Shown here: positions 1 to 9,216 of the stretch, piece by piece | Layout of the letters: every line of letters starts with the position of its first letter | How positions within the stretch are numbered: position 1 is the first letter of the stretch | Assembly: GCF_001636405.1 (NCBI RefSeq) | Contig: NZ_KV440950.1 | Location: 3,080,778-3,144,777, forward strand | Length of the DNA stretch: 64,000 bases | Origin: Peribacillus frigoritolerans | Lineage (GTDB): Bacteria; Bacillota; Bacilli; Bacillales; DSM-1321 | Direction: 5' to 3' | Made by a program: the position numbers and the translations under genes | Notes under the pieces: generated by a model | Database searches by the model: none | The model's input: only the letters and a program-made list of their open reading frames with translations | Told to the model about the DNA's origin: nothing

Positions 1-410
1 AGACCCCACAGTCGTTTACTGTGACGGGGCCCGCCGGACTGTAGGCGCATAGGCAGCGCATTGCTGAAATCAACTGGAACTTATTCAAAGAAAAAACTCC
101 AGGCAAACGCGTTTTCTTCGTATATGTCTAAAAACAAGACAAGAGTAACCTTCATGTTTTTTACTGTAATCCTTATTGGATGGAAGAAATTTGCAAAAAT
201 CCTGCCGAATAACTGGCTTGCCGAGACCCCACAGACGCTTACTTTGATGCGGCTTGGCAGACAGTCGGCGGAAAGGGAGCGGATTTCTAAAATCAACTGG
301 AACTTATCCGAAAGAAAAAACTCCAGGCAAACGCGTTTTCTTCGTACTTATTTAAAAACAAGACAAGAGTAACCTTCATGTTTTTTACTGTACTCCTTAT
401 TGGATATGGC
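1..410. repeat. Tandem intergenic repeat, two copies of a ~223-bp unit (first copy cut by window edge)
   Basis: A unit starting AGACCCCACAG occurs at 1 and again at 224. The parts at about 66-180 and 292-405 are nearly identical over some 115 bases, sharing ATCAACTGGAAC, the AAAAAACTCCAGGCAAACGCG block and the AAGACAAGAGTAACC block. The middle segment (GGCGGAAAGGGAGCGGAT followed by AAATCAAC) resembles the GC-richer interspersed repeats common between Bacillus genes. Short open frames inside it are not credible genes. A related half-unit lies near 49690-49725. Confidence 0.8.
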
Positions 411-571
411 AGCTTATGCATTCAGAAACACACTCTTTTGTAGGTTATTGTTATATTGTGTCAGATTATACTAAGAATTCTTTACATATTAAAGGGTTCA
501 AGTCTTAATTGGAGAAGTATATAATCATGATGTTTTTAGCAAAGGATTACTGACCGCAAGGATTTTGACGT

Positions 572-580
572 AAAAGGAGG
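572..580 (+). promoter_or_regulatory. Ribosome-binding site that decides an ATT start
   Basis: AAAAGGAGG ends at 580, seven bases before the ATT at 588. The reading frame is open from the stop TAG at 537 and holds no ATG, GTG or TTG before 765, yet residues from 588 form a signal peptide. The site therefore points to ATT 588 as the initiation codon. Confidence 0.75.
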
Positions 581-587
581 GCTCTTA

Positions 588-2567
588 ATTAAAAGGCAGC
601 TGTTTAAACTAAGTATATTTTGCTTTATAATCTTTGTTCAAACATTATGGTCTCCCGCTGTTTTTGCTGAAGAAAAAACATTTATAATTGCTGGAGAAAG
701 TGCCCTTCCACCATTTTCATTTGAAAATGAAGCTGGTGAACTGACAGGCATCAATATTGATTTAATGGAGGAAATAGCGAAATATAATGACGTAGATTTC
801 AAATATATTCCGATGAGGATGGAAGAAGCCGAAAAAGCCTTAAGTAACGGAACAATTGATGCAATTGTTGGAAGTACCTATAATACCGAAAAAGATAACC
901 AATTTGATTTCACGCAATCCTATTTTACAATGTCCCAATCCATAATCATTCCTAGTAAAAGGAAACAGGATATTCATACGTTAACGGATCTACGTGATTC
1001 ACATGTTGTCCTTGACCATAACACACCAGTTATCAGTACATTTCTAAATATGAGGAATACAAACATAACGACCGTTTCAAATCAATACTCAGGAATTTTA
1101 ACATTATTGAACAACCGAGCTGATGTGTTCATCGGAAACAAATGGACTGCTGATTTCTATTTAAAAAAATTCCGCCAAGAAAAGAATTACATCATTCTTG
1201 ATGAAGTCATTGAACCTGCGGATTATACGATTGCAGTGAAAAAGGGAAATCAATCGCTTCTTTTCATGTTGGACAATGCACTCACAGAACTTAAGGCAAA
1301 CCGAAATATCAATGGGATAATCGATAAATGGGTAATGCCGCAATCCAATCAGAAAATTGCCAGACTCGAACAATTCATATTTTGGTTGATCATAATCTTA
1401 ACTGCCGTGGCCCTTATCCTTCTAATCATTTACATATGGAATCAAAAGCTAAAAAAATCCGTACATAACCAGACTTTGAAATTACATTTATTAAATAAGG
1501 ATTTAGAGAAACAACGGCAAAACATCGCTAATGCTGAAGCGTTCAAAGATCAAATCTTAAACAATATCAATAATGGCATCATAACATTCGATCTCAATTT
1601 CATGATTACCAGCTGCAATTCAAAAGCATCGGACATTCTTAACATTTCCAAGGAAATGATTCTGAATCTTACGAATCATTCGCAATTGATGAAGAATTTC
1701 GAAGCTTTACATCAAGAACAATATGATAATAATTGTATGGGTTCTTTTCGAATCTTGGTATTAAATGAGGAAAATGAACAGAAGGTGATTTCTTATTCGA
1801 TGCATAAGATATTCAATACTGAAGATATACAAACCGGATACTTACTTTCCATGAATGATGAGACGGAAAAGAAAACATTGGAGAAAAAATTGGTCACACA
1901 AGAAAAGCTGCACGCTCTTGGTCAACTCGTTGCAGGTGTCGCACATGAAATTAGGAATCCTTTAACATCGATTAAAACATTCATTGATTTACTTCCGAGT
2001 AAATATGATAATCCTCAATTCCGACAAGTTCTAATGGAACACTTACCTACTGAAGTTAACCGCTTGAATGGGATTGTTACCGATTTAATTGAATATGCAC
2101 GTCCGCGGCCGCCAAATATTACAAATTGCCACGCTCATGAGCTTATATCCTTACTTGCTTTTCATAAGGTGACGATGGAAAAAAACCAAATAAATTTCGA
2201 GCAGATGATTGAGGAGGACATTATATTTTATATAGATTTACAACAAATTCAACAAGTACTTCTTAACTTGGTGTTGAATTCGATTCATGCCGTTGAAGAA
2301 ACAAAGGAAAAGACCATTAAAATCACCATTGATAAAGTGAACGAAAAGACAGGGCGGATTGGCATATCGGATACGGGAAAAGGGATGAAGCAGGAAGAAC
2401 TGAACCATATTTTTGAGCCTTTTTTCACAAATAAAGAAAAGGGCGTTGGTTTGGGACTTACGTTATCGTATAGGCTTATTAAAGAAAATAACGGAGATAT
2501 CCATGTGAAAAGTTATCCTAATTCAGGAACGACATTCACCATTTTACTACCTATATATATTGAATAG
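588..2567 (+). CDS. Sensor histidine kinase with extracytoplasmic SBP_bac_3 domain, PAS, HisKA and HATPase; apparent ATT start
   Basis: Membrane sensor kinase of about 659 residues, partner of the next gene. From ATT 588 the protein begins with a positively charged, hydrophobic signal peptide ending near VFA-EE. A periplasmic-binding-protein type 3 domain follows (about 28-255), then a transmembrane segment (about 262-283), a PAS-like region (about 320-430), an H-box AHEIRNP with the phospho-accepting His near 453, and an ATPase domain with N-box LNSIHA, DTGKGM and GVGLGL. The first ATG (765) would remove the signal peptide and the first strand of the binding domain, so it is unlikely to be the true start. 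The domain order suggests direct sensing of an external solute. The ligand is unknown; the neighbouring transport and dehydrogenase genes suggest a small organic acid or amino-acid-like compound. Confidence 0.88.
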   Translation: MKRQLFKLSIFCFIIFVQTLWSPAVFAEEKTFIIAGESALPPFSFENEAGELTGINIDLMEEIAKYNDVDFKYIPMRMEEAEKALSNGTIDAIVGSTYNTEKDNQFDFTQSYFTMSQSIIIPSKRKQDIHTLTDLRDSHVVLDHNTPVISTFLNMRNTNITTVSNQYSGILTLLNNRADVFIGNKWTADFYLKKFRQEKNYIILDEVIEPADYTIAVKKGNQSLLFMLDNALTELKANRNINGIIDKWVMPQSNQKIARLEQFIFWLIIILTAVALILLIIYIWNQKLKKSVHNQTLKLHLLNKDLEKQRQNIANAEAFKDQILNNINNGIITFDLNFMITSCNSKASDILNISKEMILNLTNHSQLMKNFEALHQEQYDNNCMGSFRILVLNEENEQKVISYSMHKIFNTEDIQTGYLLSMNDETEKKTLEKKLVTQEKLHALGQLVAGVAHEIRNPLTSIKTFIDLLPSKYDNPQFRQVLMEHLPTEVNRLNGIVTDLIEYARPRPPNITNCHAHELISLLAFHKVTMEKNQINFEQMIEEDIIFYIDLQQIQQVLLNLVLNSIHAVEETKEKTIKITIDKVNEKTGRIGISDTGKGMKQEELNHIFEPFFTNKEKGVGLGLTLSYRLIKENNGDIHVKSYPNSGTTFTILLPIYIE

Positions 2568-2591
2568 AAGCCTGGAAAGAGGAGGAGTCAT

Positions 2592-3968
2592 ATGAAAATG
2601 CAAGTATTGGTGATTGATGATGAACCTGCTATTTGCACCGCTCTTAGCTTTGCATTGGAAGATTCTTATGATGTCATGACAACTATGGAACCGGATGAGG
2701 GTCTACGGAAAATAGACAATCAGCACTTTGATATTGTGTTACTTGATTTGAGAATAGGAAATAAAAGTGGACTTGATGTCCTACAGAAAATCAAACAAAT
2801 ATCACCTAACGTAACAGTCATCATGATGACTGCCTATTCATCCATTGAAACTTCCATTGAGGCCATAAAAAAAGGAGCCTACTACTATATTGAAAAGCCA
2901 ATTAATATTGAAGAACTTTCTTTGTTGTTGATGAGGGCAGCCGAATTCAAACAGATGTCCAATCAATTGGAGACATTACATGAAGAATTAGAGATTCAAA
3001 AGGGATTCGGTAACTTTCTTGGTAACAGCAAGGCTATGCAGCGTATTTTCTCAATGATCGAAAGAGTGAAAGATATTGATTCCAGTGTTCTCATCACGGG
3101 AGAAAGTGGTACTGGAAAGGAGCTTGTAGCCCGAAATATCCATACGTTGGGAAGAAGGAAAAACAATCCAATGCAGATCGTCAACTGTGCAGCAATTCCT
3201 GAGATGCTGCTGGAATCTGAATTGTTCGGTTATGAGAAGGGAGCATTTTCAGGTGCAACTCAGAGGAAGGAAGGGAAATTCGTTGCTGCTAATGGAGGCA
3301 TCCTTTTTCTGGATGAGATCAGTGAAATGCCCCTTCCACTTCAAGCCAAATTATTAAGGGTATTGCAGGAACGGGAAGTGACGCCTCTGGGATCCAATAC
3401 AAAAATCTCATTGGACGTCCGTATTATAAGTGCAGCCAATAAAAACCTGGAACAAATGGTGATGGAAGGGGAATTTAGGGAGGATTTGTTTTTCAGGCTA
3501 AATGTCATTCCCATCTCGATGCCGCCACTAAGAGATAGAAAAGAAGATTTACCGATCCTTATGGATTATTTTATAAAAAAACACGCGAAGGATATGAATC
3601 GTGAAGAAAAGATGTTCTCGGCAACCGCACGTCGGATTTTACTGGATTATCATTACCCTGGGAATGTCCGGGAGCTTGGAAACATTATAGAATATGCTGT
3701 TGCCCTATCAAACTCAAAAAAAATGGAAGAAACCGACTTGCCGCAATATGTTCAAGAACAGAAGTTCATTCTCCAGCCGGATGGCCCTGCCGATGATTTT
3801 AACAGTTTCAGGATTCCCATTGGGATTTCCATGAAAGAGATAGAAGAAAAAGTCATAACGGCCACACTTCAATATTGTAATAATCATCGGCAAAAAACAG
3901 CCCAAATCCTAAAAATTTCTGAAAGGAGCCTTCGTGATAAAATCAAGCTCATTTCAAAAGAAGAATAA
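2592..3968 (+). CDS. NtrC-family sigma-54-dependent response regulator
   Basis: 458 residues. Receiver domain (1-120) with acidic pair D9-D10, phospho-acceptor D52 (LLDLR) and the conserved Lys in EKP. A sigma-54 AAA+ domain follows (about 140-370) with Walker A GESGTGKE, Walker B ILFLDEI and the sigma-54 contact loop written GAFSGA rather than the usual GAFTGA. A Fis-type helix-turn-helix ends the protein. It starts 24 bases after the kinase stop behind GGAGG, so the two are co-transcribed. The sigma-54 promoter just downstream (4085) is the obvious target. Orthology to DctD, GlnG or other named members cannot be settled here. Confidence 0.93.
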   Translation: MKMQVLVIDDEPAICTALSFALEDSYDVMTTMEPDEGLRKIDNQHFDIVLLDLRIGNKSGLDVLQKIKQISPNVTVIMMTAYSSIETSIEAIKKGAYYYIEKPINIEELSLLLMRAAEFKQMSNQLETLHEELEIQKGFGNFLGNSKAMQRIFSMIERVKDIDSSVLITGESGTGKELVARNIHTLGRRKNNPMQIVNCAAIPEMLLESELFGYEKGAFSGATQRKEGKFVAANGGILFLDEISEMPLPLQAKLLRVLQEREVTPLGSNTKISLDVRIISAANKNLEQMVMEGEFREDLFFRLNVIPISMPPLRDRKEDLPILMDYFIKKHAKDMNREEKMFSATARRILLDYHYPGNVRELGNIIEYAVALSNSKKMEETDLPQYVQEQKFILQPDGPADDFNSFRIPIGISMKEIEEKVITATLQYCNNHRQKTAQILKISERSLRDKIKLISKEE

Positions 3969-3983
3969 AGGGTTCATCGTGTT

Positions 3984-4025
3984 AACCGGCAATTTTTTCT
4001 GGAAAACCGGAAAAAATTGCCGGTT
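3984..4025 (+). terminator. Long perfect hairpin after the response regulator; terminator and/or enhancer site
   Basis: Arms 3984-3998 and 4011-4025 pair perfectly (AACCGGCAATTTTTT with its complement), and the inner bases extend the stem to about 19 pairs around an AAAA loop. Only a weak T tract follows. It lies 60-100 bases upstream of the sigma-54 promoter, the usual distance for an activator-binding inverted repeat, so both roles are possible. Confidence 0.6.
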
Positions 4026-4084
4026 TATCCTTGTTTAACATTCTTGAAATCGGCAGGATTTGCGTTTTAAAGCAGAAAATCGAC

Positions 4085-4101
4085 TTGGCATGGCATTTGC
4101 A
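4085..4101 (+). promoter_or_regulatory. Sigma-54 (-24/-12) promoter
   Basis: TTGGCATGGCATTTGCA matches the consensus YTGGCACGNNNNTTGCW with GG and GC at the required spacing. It sits 30 bases before the TAXI gene start at 4131. The upstream gene encodes a sigma-54 activator, which supports the call. Confidence 0.9.
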
Positions 4102-4130
4102 TCTAAATTCATTAAGAAAGGAGGATCACG

Positions 4131-5138
4131 ATGAAAAATGGAGCACTCTTTATAAAAGTCGCTTTGTTATTTTGTTTCATGACAGGATGTTCTTTTATGA
4201 ATGAGCAGCAGGAAATATCTAAACCTGCTACTACCTTGATCCAGAGGCAACTAACTTCTGAAGGACAGGATTTAAATAACAGGATGTTAATCATTGGAAC
4301 CGGAGATATGACAGGTGTTTACTTTTCATTGGGACAAAGATTATCAAATATGTATGAAAAATACAACGGGGCTGTGTCAGGTACCCAAGTCACCGATGCT
4401 TCCATCGAAAATACTGAATTGGTTAGCCGTCATCGGGCAGAAATTGGTTTTACCTCAGTGGATGTACTGGATTTGCCTGAAACGGATAAATCCAAGTTAA
4501 GAGCTTTAACGGCCCTATATTCCAATTATGTTCAAATTGTTTCTACTAAACAAAATGATATTGATTCCTTGGAAGATTTAGTGGGTAAACGCATTAGTGT
4601 AGGGACGGCTGGAAGCGGTACAAGGCTTATTGCAGAGCGGATACTGTTAGAATCCGATTTACCGACTGATCAATTGAATTTATCCTATCTTTCTTTTTCT
4701 CAATCTGCAGAAGCATTACGAAATGGTACCATTGATACAGCTTTCTTTTCTTCGGGAATCCCTAATAATGAAATCGCTTTCATATCCAAGCAGACGGAAC
4801 TAACTTTCATTCCAATACCGGGAGACATCATTGAACGCCTTCAAAAACAATATGGAGTTTATACTCATAATGAAATTCCCAAAGATACATACAGGGGGAT
4901 GAAAAAAAATGTCCAAACGATTTCAATTAAAAATGTCCTGGTAACCTACAAGGAAATGTCTAATCCTCATGCTTACAATCTTGTGAAAACATTATATGAA
5001 CATCTGCCTGAACTGCAGCATACACACCCAGCCGCTTCTGATATTTCAATAACGGAAGCAACTAACCAAGTTCCCTTGGATTTTCATCCAGGGGCCGTGA
5101 ATTATTTCACCGAACAAGGAATTATTGGAAATCAATGA
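4131..5138 (+). CDS. TAXI-family solute-binding lipoprotein (orphan)
   Basis: 335 residues. The N-terminus is a lipoprotein signal with lipobox FMTGC, so Cys20 should be lipidated and the protein anchored on the outer face of the membrane. The body is the TAXI fold: IIGTGDMTGVYFSLG near residue 55, then the DLVGKRISVGTAGSGT motif near 150. TAXI proteins normally feed a TRAP permease, but no TRAP membrane subunit lies nearby; an ABC importer follows instead. It is the first gene behind the sigma-54 promoter. It may be a periplasmic receptor presenting ligand to the sensor kinase, or a second binding protein for the ABC system; both are inference. Confidence 0.88.
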   Translation: MKNGALFIKVALLFCFMTGCSFMNEQQEISKPATTLIQRQLTSEGQDLNNRMLIIGTGDMTGVYFSLGQRLSNMYEKYNGAVSGTQVTDASIENTELVSRHRAEIGFTSVDVLDLPETDKSKLRALTALYSNYVQIVSTKQNDIDSLEDLVGKRISVGTAGSGTRLIAERILLESDLPTDQLNLSYLSFSQSAEALRNGTIDTAFFSSGIPNNEIAFISKQTELTFIPIPGDIIERLQKQYGVYTHNEIPKDTYRGMKKNVQTISIKNVLVTYKEMSNPHAYNLVKTLYEHLPELQHTHPAASDISITEATNQVPLDFHPGAVNYFTEQGIIGNQ

Positions 5139-5157
5139 AAAATGGGAGGTAATGACT

Positions 5158-6258
5158 ATGAAAAAGCTGATGAGTTTTTTATCAATAATAGTATTGATCG
5201 CTCTTGCGGGATGTGGTAATCCTACTCCGCAAAAACCAGGGGAATCCGTACAAACGGGTGCAGGTGAAAAAGGAGAGAAAAAAATAACGATAGCCGGTAA
5301 TGGCGGTGTCATCGAAAGTGCCATCCGAGATGTGATCGCCCCAAAATTCAAAGAAGAAACGGGAATCACGGTTAATTATATTTCCGGTTTATCAGGTGAA
5401 ATCCTATCCAAAGTGGAATTACAGAAGAATGCTCCGCAAATAGATGTTGCCCTTTTTGTACCGGTTGATGTTATACGCGCTAAGGAGAAGGAACTGATCG
5501 TACCAATTGATGAGTCCAATGTTCCCAATATGAAATCGGTGGATTCACGGTTCATTCCGGTTGAAAATGCGGCCGCTCCAGCATTTGGTTTAGTCATTGC
5601 ACCAGCTTATAATACGGAAACCTTTAAAAAGGAAGGCTTAAAATCAATTGAATCATGGAATGATCTTGTCTCACCTGATTACCAGGGTAAAACGGCATTT
5701 TCAGATATTACGAATGATTGGGGTTTCAATACCCTTAATGGTCTGGCCATTTCAAACGGCGGCAGTACGGAAAACATGGAACCAGGTCTCGAAAAGGCAA
5801 AAGATCTTGCAGCGTATTCCAATACATTTTATAAAAATTCAACGCAAATGATGCCAGCGATCCAACAAGGAGCTGCTGACGTAACGGTCATGGGAAGTTA
5901 TTCCATAGGTGAATTAGCCGTTTCAGGTATTCCGATTAAGATGGCCGTGCCTAAAGAAGGCGTGCCGCTTCAGGCTTTCAGCGCTGGTCTAGTGAAAAAT
6001 ACGCCAAATAGCAAAGAAGCCCTAGAATTCATCAACTATGTAATCAGTGAAGAAGCACAAGCATTAATTTCGGAAAAAGGATTTTATCCGACAGTCGAAG
6101 GCATGAAAATTCCAGAAAAATATGAAGACTCAATCGGGCTTAAAGCAAGTGATAAAACATTCAAACCTGATTTCGCCAAGTTTGCTGAGATCCGTGCAGA
6201 GGTGTCAGACAGATGGGCGAAAGAGGTTACTCCTGAATTAGGGAAAAAACTCAAATAA
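5158..6258 (+). CDS. ABC transporter substrate-binding lipoprotein (PotD/iron-type, cluster D)
   Basis: About 366 residues. The signal sequence has lipobox ALAGC. The mature protein shows the type-2 periplasmic fold of polyamine/iron/phosphonate binders: KITIAGNGGVIESAIRD, VNYISGLSGEIL, then WNDLVSPDYQGK. Start 5158 was chosen because GGGAGG ends 8 bases before it; the in-frame ATG at 5152 sits too close to the site and the TTG at 5125 overlaps the previous gene. Together with the next three genes it makes a complete importer. Substrate unknown; the family covers polyamines, ferric iron, 2-aminoethylphosphonate and carboxylates. Confidence 0.9.
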   Translation: MKKLMSFLSIIVLIALAGCGNPTPQKPGESVQTGAGEKGEKKITIAGNGGVIESAIRDVIAPKFKEETGITVNYISGLSGEILSKVELQKNAPQIDVALFVPVDVIRAKEKELIVPIDESNVPNMKSVDSRFIPVENAAAPAFGLVIAPAYNTETFKKEGLKSIESWNDLVSPDYQGKTAFSDITNDWGFNTLNGLAISNGGSTENMEPGLEKAKDLAAYSNTFYKNSTQMMPAIQQGAADVTVMGSYSIGELAVSGIPIKMAVPKEGVPLQAFSAGLVKNTPNSKEALEFINYVISEEAQALISEKGFYPTVEGMKIPEKYEDSIGLKASDKTFKPDFAKFAEIRAEVSDRWAKEVTPELGKKLK

Positions 6259-6277
6259 AAAGGAGCGTGTTGATCAC

Positions 6278-7438
6278 ATGGAAGTATTAAAAAAAGATGT
6301 GGAAAATAATAGGCAACACCTGGAGGCAGTTCAGGGGGTTGGCTCAAATAAAAATGATGTAGAGATAAAAGGCGCGTTTAAACAATTTGGAGCGAATGTT
6401 GTCCTGAATGGCATTGATTTGGAGGTGAAACAAGGAGAGTTACTCACTCTTCTTGGTCCTTCCGGGTGCGGAAAGTCCACAACCTTAAACCTTATTGCCG
6501 GGTTCCTCGATCCGGATCGGGGCGAGGTCCATATTAAAGGCAATAATGTTACGAAGGTTCCGCCTTACAAGCGTGATTTAGGAATGGTTTTTCAAACTTA
6601 TTCGCTTTTTCCCCATATGACAGTTTATGAAAATCTCAGTTTTGGCTTGAAACTGCGCAAAGTCGGGAAAGCTGAGCAAAAAAAGAAAATTAGTAAAGCG
6701 CTTGAATTAGTGAAAATGTCAGGATTGGAGAATCGTTATCCAAGGGAATTATCAGGAGGTCAGCGTCAGCGTGTAGCGATTTCAAGGGCACTTGTTGTTG
6801 AACCGGAGCTCCTTTTGCTTGACGAGCCGCTTTCAAACCTTGATGCAAAGCTGCGTCATGAACTAAGGGCCGAGATTAAGCGTTTACAAAAGGAAATTGG
6901 CGTAACGACCATTTTTGTGACTCATGATCAAGAAGAAGCTCTATCCATGTCTGATCGAGTCGTGGTCATGAATGCAGGGAAAATTGAACAAATCAGTACT
7001 CCGACTGAGATATACAATCATCCGAAGACAGAGTTCGTCTTTCAATTCATCGGGAAATCGAATTGTTTTGAAGGGAATGTGTCTGCTGTCGATAAGCGGA
7101 AAATTGCCGTCAAGATCGGTTCTGATATCACTCATGTCGACACAAATAACGTCATGGGAAATGAAAGTGATCTGAAAACCGGGGATGAGGTAAAGCTTTA
7201 TATTAGACCGGAAAAACTCCAAGTTGTTTCTCTTGATGAAAAATCTTCATCTCCATTGGATTTCCATCGTGCCAAGATCAGTCAAATGAACTATCTCGGT
7301 ACCTCATGGGAAATCAATGTTCTGTTACAGGGGAAAAGTATTCAAGTATTGACTTCCGCTTTCGATTCATCATGGCAAAATGGAAGTGAGGTGTTGATTG
7401 GATGGAGCCCATCAGAAGTTATGCTAGTCAAGAAATAG
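6278..7438 (+). CDS. ABC transporter ATP-binding protein (PotA-like)
   Basis: 386 residues, cytoplasmic ATPase subunit. Walker A GPSGCGKST, signature LSGGQRQR, Walker B LLLLDEPLSNLD and switch His in VTHDQEEA are all present, followed by a C-terminal TOBE-type regulatory domain (about 290-386). A 25-30 residue N-terminal extension precedes the ATPase core. It starts 19 bases after the binding-protein stop and overlaps the first permease by 37 bases, indicating tight translational coupling. Confidence 0.95.
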   Translation: MEVLKKDVENNRQHLEAVQGVGSNKNDVEIKGAFKQFGANVVLNGIDLEVKQGELLTLLGPSGCGKSTTLNLIAGFLDPDRGEVHIKGNNVTKVPPYKRDLGMVFQTYSLFPHMTVYENLSFGLKLRKVGKAEQKKKISKALELVKMSGLENRYPRELSGGQRQRVAISRALVVEPELLLLDEPLSNLDAKLRHELRAEIKRLQKEIGVTTIFVTHDQEEALSMSDRVVVMNAGKIEQISTPTEIYNHPKTEFVFQFIGKSNCFEGNVSAVDKRKIAVKIGSDITHVDTNNVMGNESDLKTGDEVKLYIRPEKLQVVSLDEKSSSPLDFHRAKISQMNYLGTSWEINVLLQGKSIQVLTSAFDSSWQNGSEVLIGWSPSEVMLVKK

Positions 7439-8346
7439 AACAGCAAACGAGTCCTATTGAGCCGCAAAAGAAGCCTAAAAGCAAGAAAAGGAAAGTCTGG
7501 GTGCCGGGATTACTCCTTTTAACGCCGATTCTGCTTTTCATATTTGGTTTCTTTGTCATACCCATGCTATACATTTTATATTTAAGCTTCATATCCACAG
7601 ATAATCTTGGAGGAGTGGAGGCAGTTTATAGCATAAAAAACTATACACAACTATTTTCCGATAGCTATTACTTATCTTCCTTATGGCTGACAGTGAAGAT
7701 CAGTTTATATTCGGTCTTGGTTGCTTTATTTCTAGGATATCCAGTAGCTTTGACAATGGCCAAAAGTTCAGCGCGGATCAGAGGGTATATCACTCTCTTG
7801 ATCGTGTCACCGCTCTTGGTGAGTATAGTTGTCCGTAATTTTGGCTGGTACCTTTTGCTCTTGCCTAATGGAACGATTAATCAAACCTTGATGGCCCTTG
7901 GCATAATAGATGCACCATTGAAACTATTGTTTTCGGAGATAGGAGTTGTGATTGGGCTTTCCAATGCATATCTTCCTTTCATGATCTTATCCATCGTAGC
8001 AAGTCTTTATAATATCGATCCTTCTCTTGATAAGGCAGGAGCCATACTTGGGGCAAGCCCATTCAGAAGGTTCTTTTCCATTACATTGCCGCTAAGCATC
8101 CCAGGTATCGTATCTGGCTGCATTCTCGTATTCAGTTTGTCAATGAGTGCTTATGTTACGCCTGCACTAATGGGGGGAGCCAACGTGCCCGTGATGCCTG
8201 TTGTCATCTATGATCAAATTAATAACCTGCTGCATTGGACATTCGGATCTGCTCTTTCTTATATTCTATTAGCAACCACTGTCATATCGGTAGCCGTCTT
8301 TACCAGAGCGTTTGAAAAAGGGAAATTCAAGGAGGTATTCCGATGA
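7402..8346 (+). CDS. ABC transporter permease (PotB-like)
   Basis: 314 residues, inner-membrane subunit with about six transmembrane segments and a Lys/Arg-rich cytoplasmic N-terminus. The EAA coupling loop is visible as DKAGAILGASPFRRFF. The start lies within the end of the ATPase gene and the stop overlaps the start of the second permease by four bases (ATGA), as expected for an importer operon. Confidence 0.93.
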   Translation: MEPIRSYASQEIEQQTSPIEPQKKPKSKKRKVWVPGLLLLTPILLFIFGFFVIPMLYILYLSFISTDNLGGVEAVYSIKNYTQLFSDSYYLSSLWLTVKISLYSVLVALFLGYPVALTMAKSSARIRGYITLLIVSPLLVSIVVRNFGWYLLLLPNGTINQTLMALGIIDAPLKLLFSEIGVVIGLSNAYLPFMILSIVASLYNIDPSLDKAGAILGASPFRRFFSITLPLSIPGIVSGCILVFSLSMSAYVTPALMGGANVPVMPVVIYDQINNLLHWTFGSALSYILLATTVISVAVFTRAFEKGKFKEVFR

Positions 8347-9152
8347 TGAAAACGTTTGGCGGCCTTCGGGTTGCAGTAGCCGTTTTGGCCATTATCTATA
8401 TCTTGATCCCGCTCATTGTCGTTATTCCCGCTTCTTTTACAAGTGCCAATTATCCAAGTTTTCCGGCTGAAGGCTTTTCACTGCAATGGTATGCCAAGAT
8501 CTTGGAGCGCCCTGAATTTTTGGAAGCATTTTTGAATAGTGCGAAGTTCGCAGCATTAGCTGCCCTTTTCTCCGTCATATTCGGTACTTTGGGTGCCCTT
8601 GGCATCGCAAAGTATGATATTCCGGGAAAATCGTATATTACGGCCCTTTTAACTTCTCCACTAAGTGTGCCGCAATTAGTCTTAGGGATCGCACTCTTAA
8701 TGTACTTTACACCAATGATGCTTGCCGGTACGTCTACAGGATTTTTAATTGCCCATATCGTGATTTGCATACCATATGTCATGCGGCTCGTATTAACCGG
8801 TTTAAGTGGATTTGATTATAATCTCGAAAGGGCTGCGGCCATACTTGGAGCCAATCCACTAACGGTATTCATGAAAGTGACACTGCCGCTAATTGGATCC
8901 GCGGCCATCTCAGGGGGATTATTCGCATTTTTGACATCATTTGATAATGTAACGGTCTCTCTTTTTATGGTATCACCTGAAATGAGAACGCTGCCGATCG
9001 AGATTTTCTCGCAAATGCAGGATGCCTACAATCCAATCGTCGCATCCGTGTCGAGCGTGGTTATTTTCATATCAGTCCTTCTGATTGTCATACTTGAAAA
9101 AATTCAAGGTGTAGGCAAAGTTTTTGGCGGTTCGCATCATACAAACGGTTAA
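8343..9152 (+). CDS. ABC transporter permease (PotC-like)
   Basis: 269 residues with about six membrane spans and an EAA loop ERAAAILGANPLTVFM. It starts at the first of two adjacent ATG codons and is the last gene of the sigma-54 operon. No clear terminator is visible before the converging gene that ends at 9217. Confidence 0.93.
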   Translation: MMKTFGGLRVAVAVLAIIYILIPLIVVIPASFTSANYPSFPAEGFSLQWYAKILERPEFLEAFLNSAKFAALAALFSVIFGTLGALGIAKYDIPGKSYITALLTSPLSVPQLVLGIALLMYFTPMMLAGTSTGFLIAHIVICIPYVMRLVLTGLSGFDYNLERAAAILGANPLTVFMKVTLPLIGSAAISGGLFAFLTSFDNVTVSLFMVSPEMRTLPIEIFSQMQDAYNPIVASVSSVVIFISVLLIVILEKIQGVGKVFGGSHHTNG

Positions 9153-9216
9153 AAAACGGTATATATGATGTGACATACGATCATGCTGGCAAAGTTATGA
9201 TTTTTTCGAAGAAAAC

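Noticed and set aside
61-372. 103-residue open frame inside the first repeat
   Set aside because: It spans both copies of a noncoding repeat, lacks a ribosome-binding site and shows no protein similarity.
765-767. ATG 765 as the kinase start
   Set aside because: It would delete a clear signal peptide and the start of the binding domain, and no ribosome-binding site precedes it.
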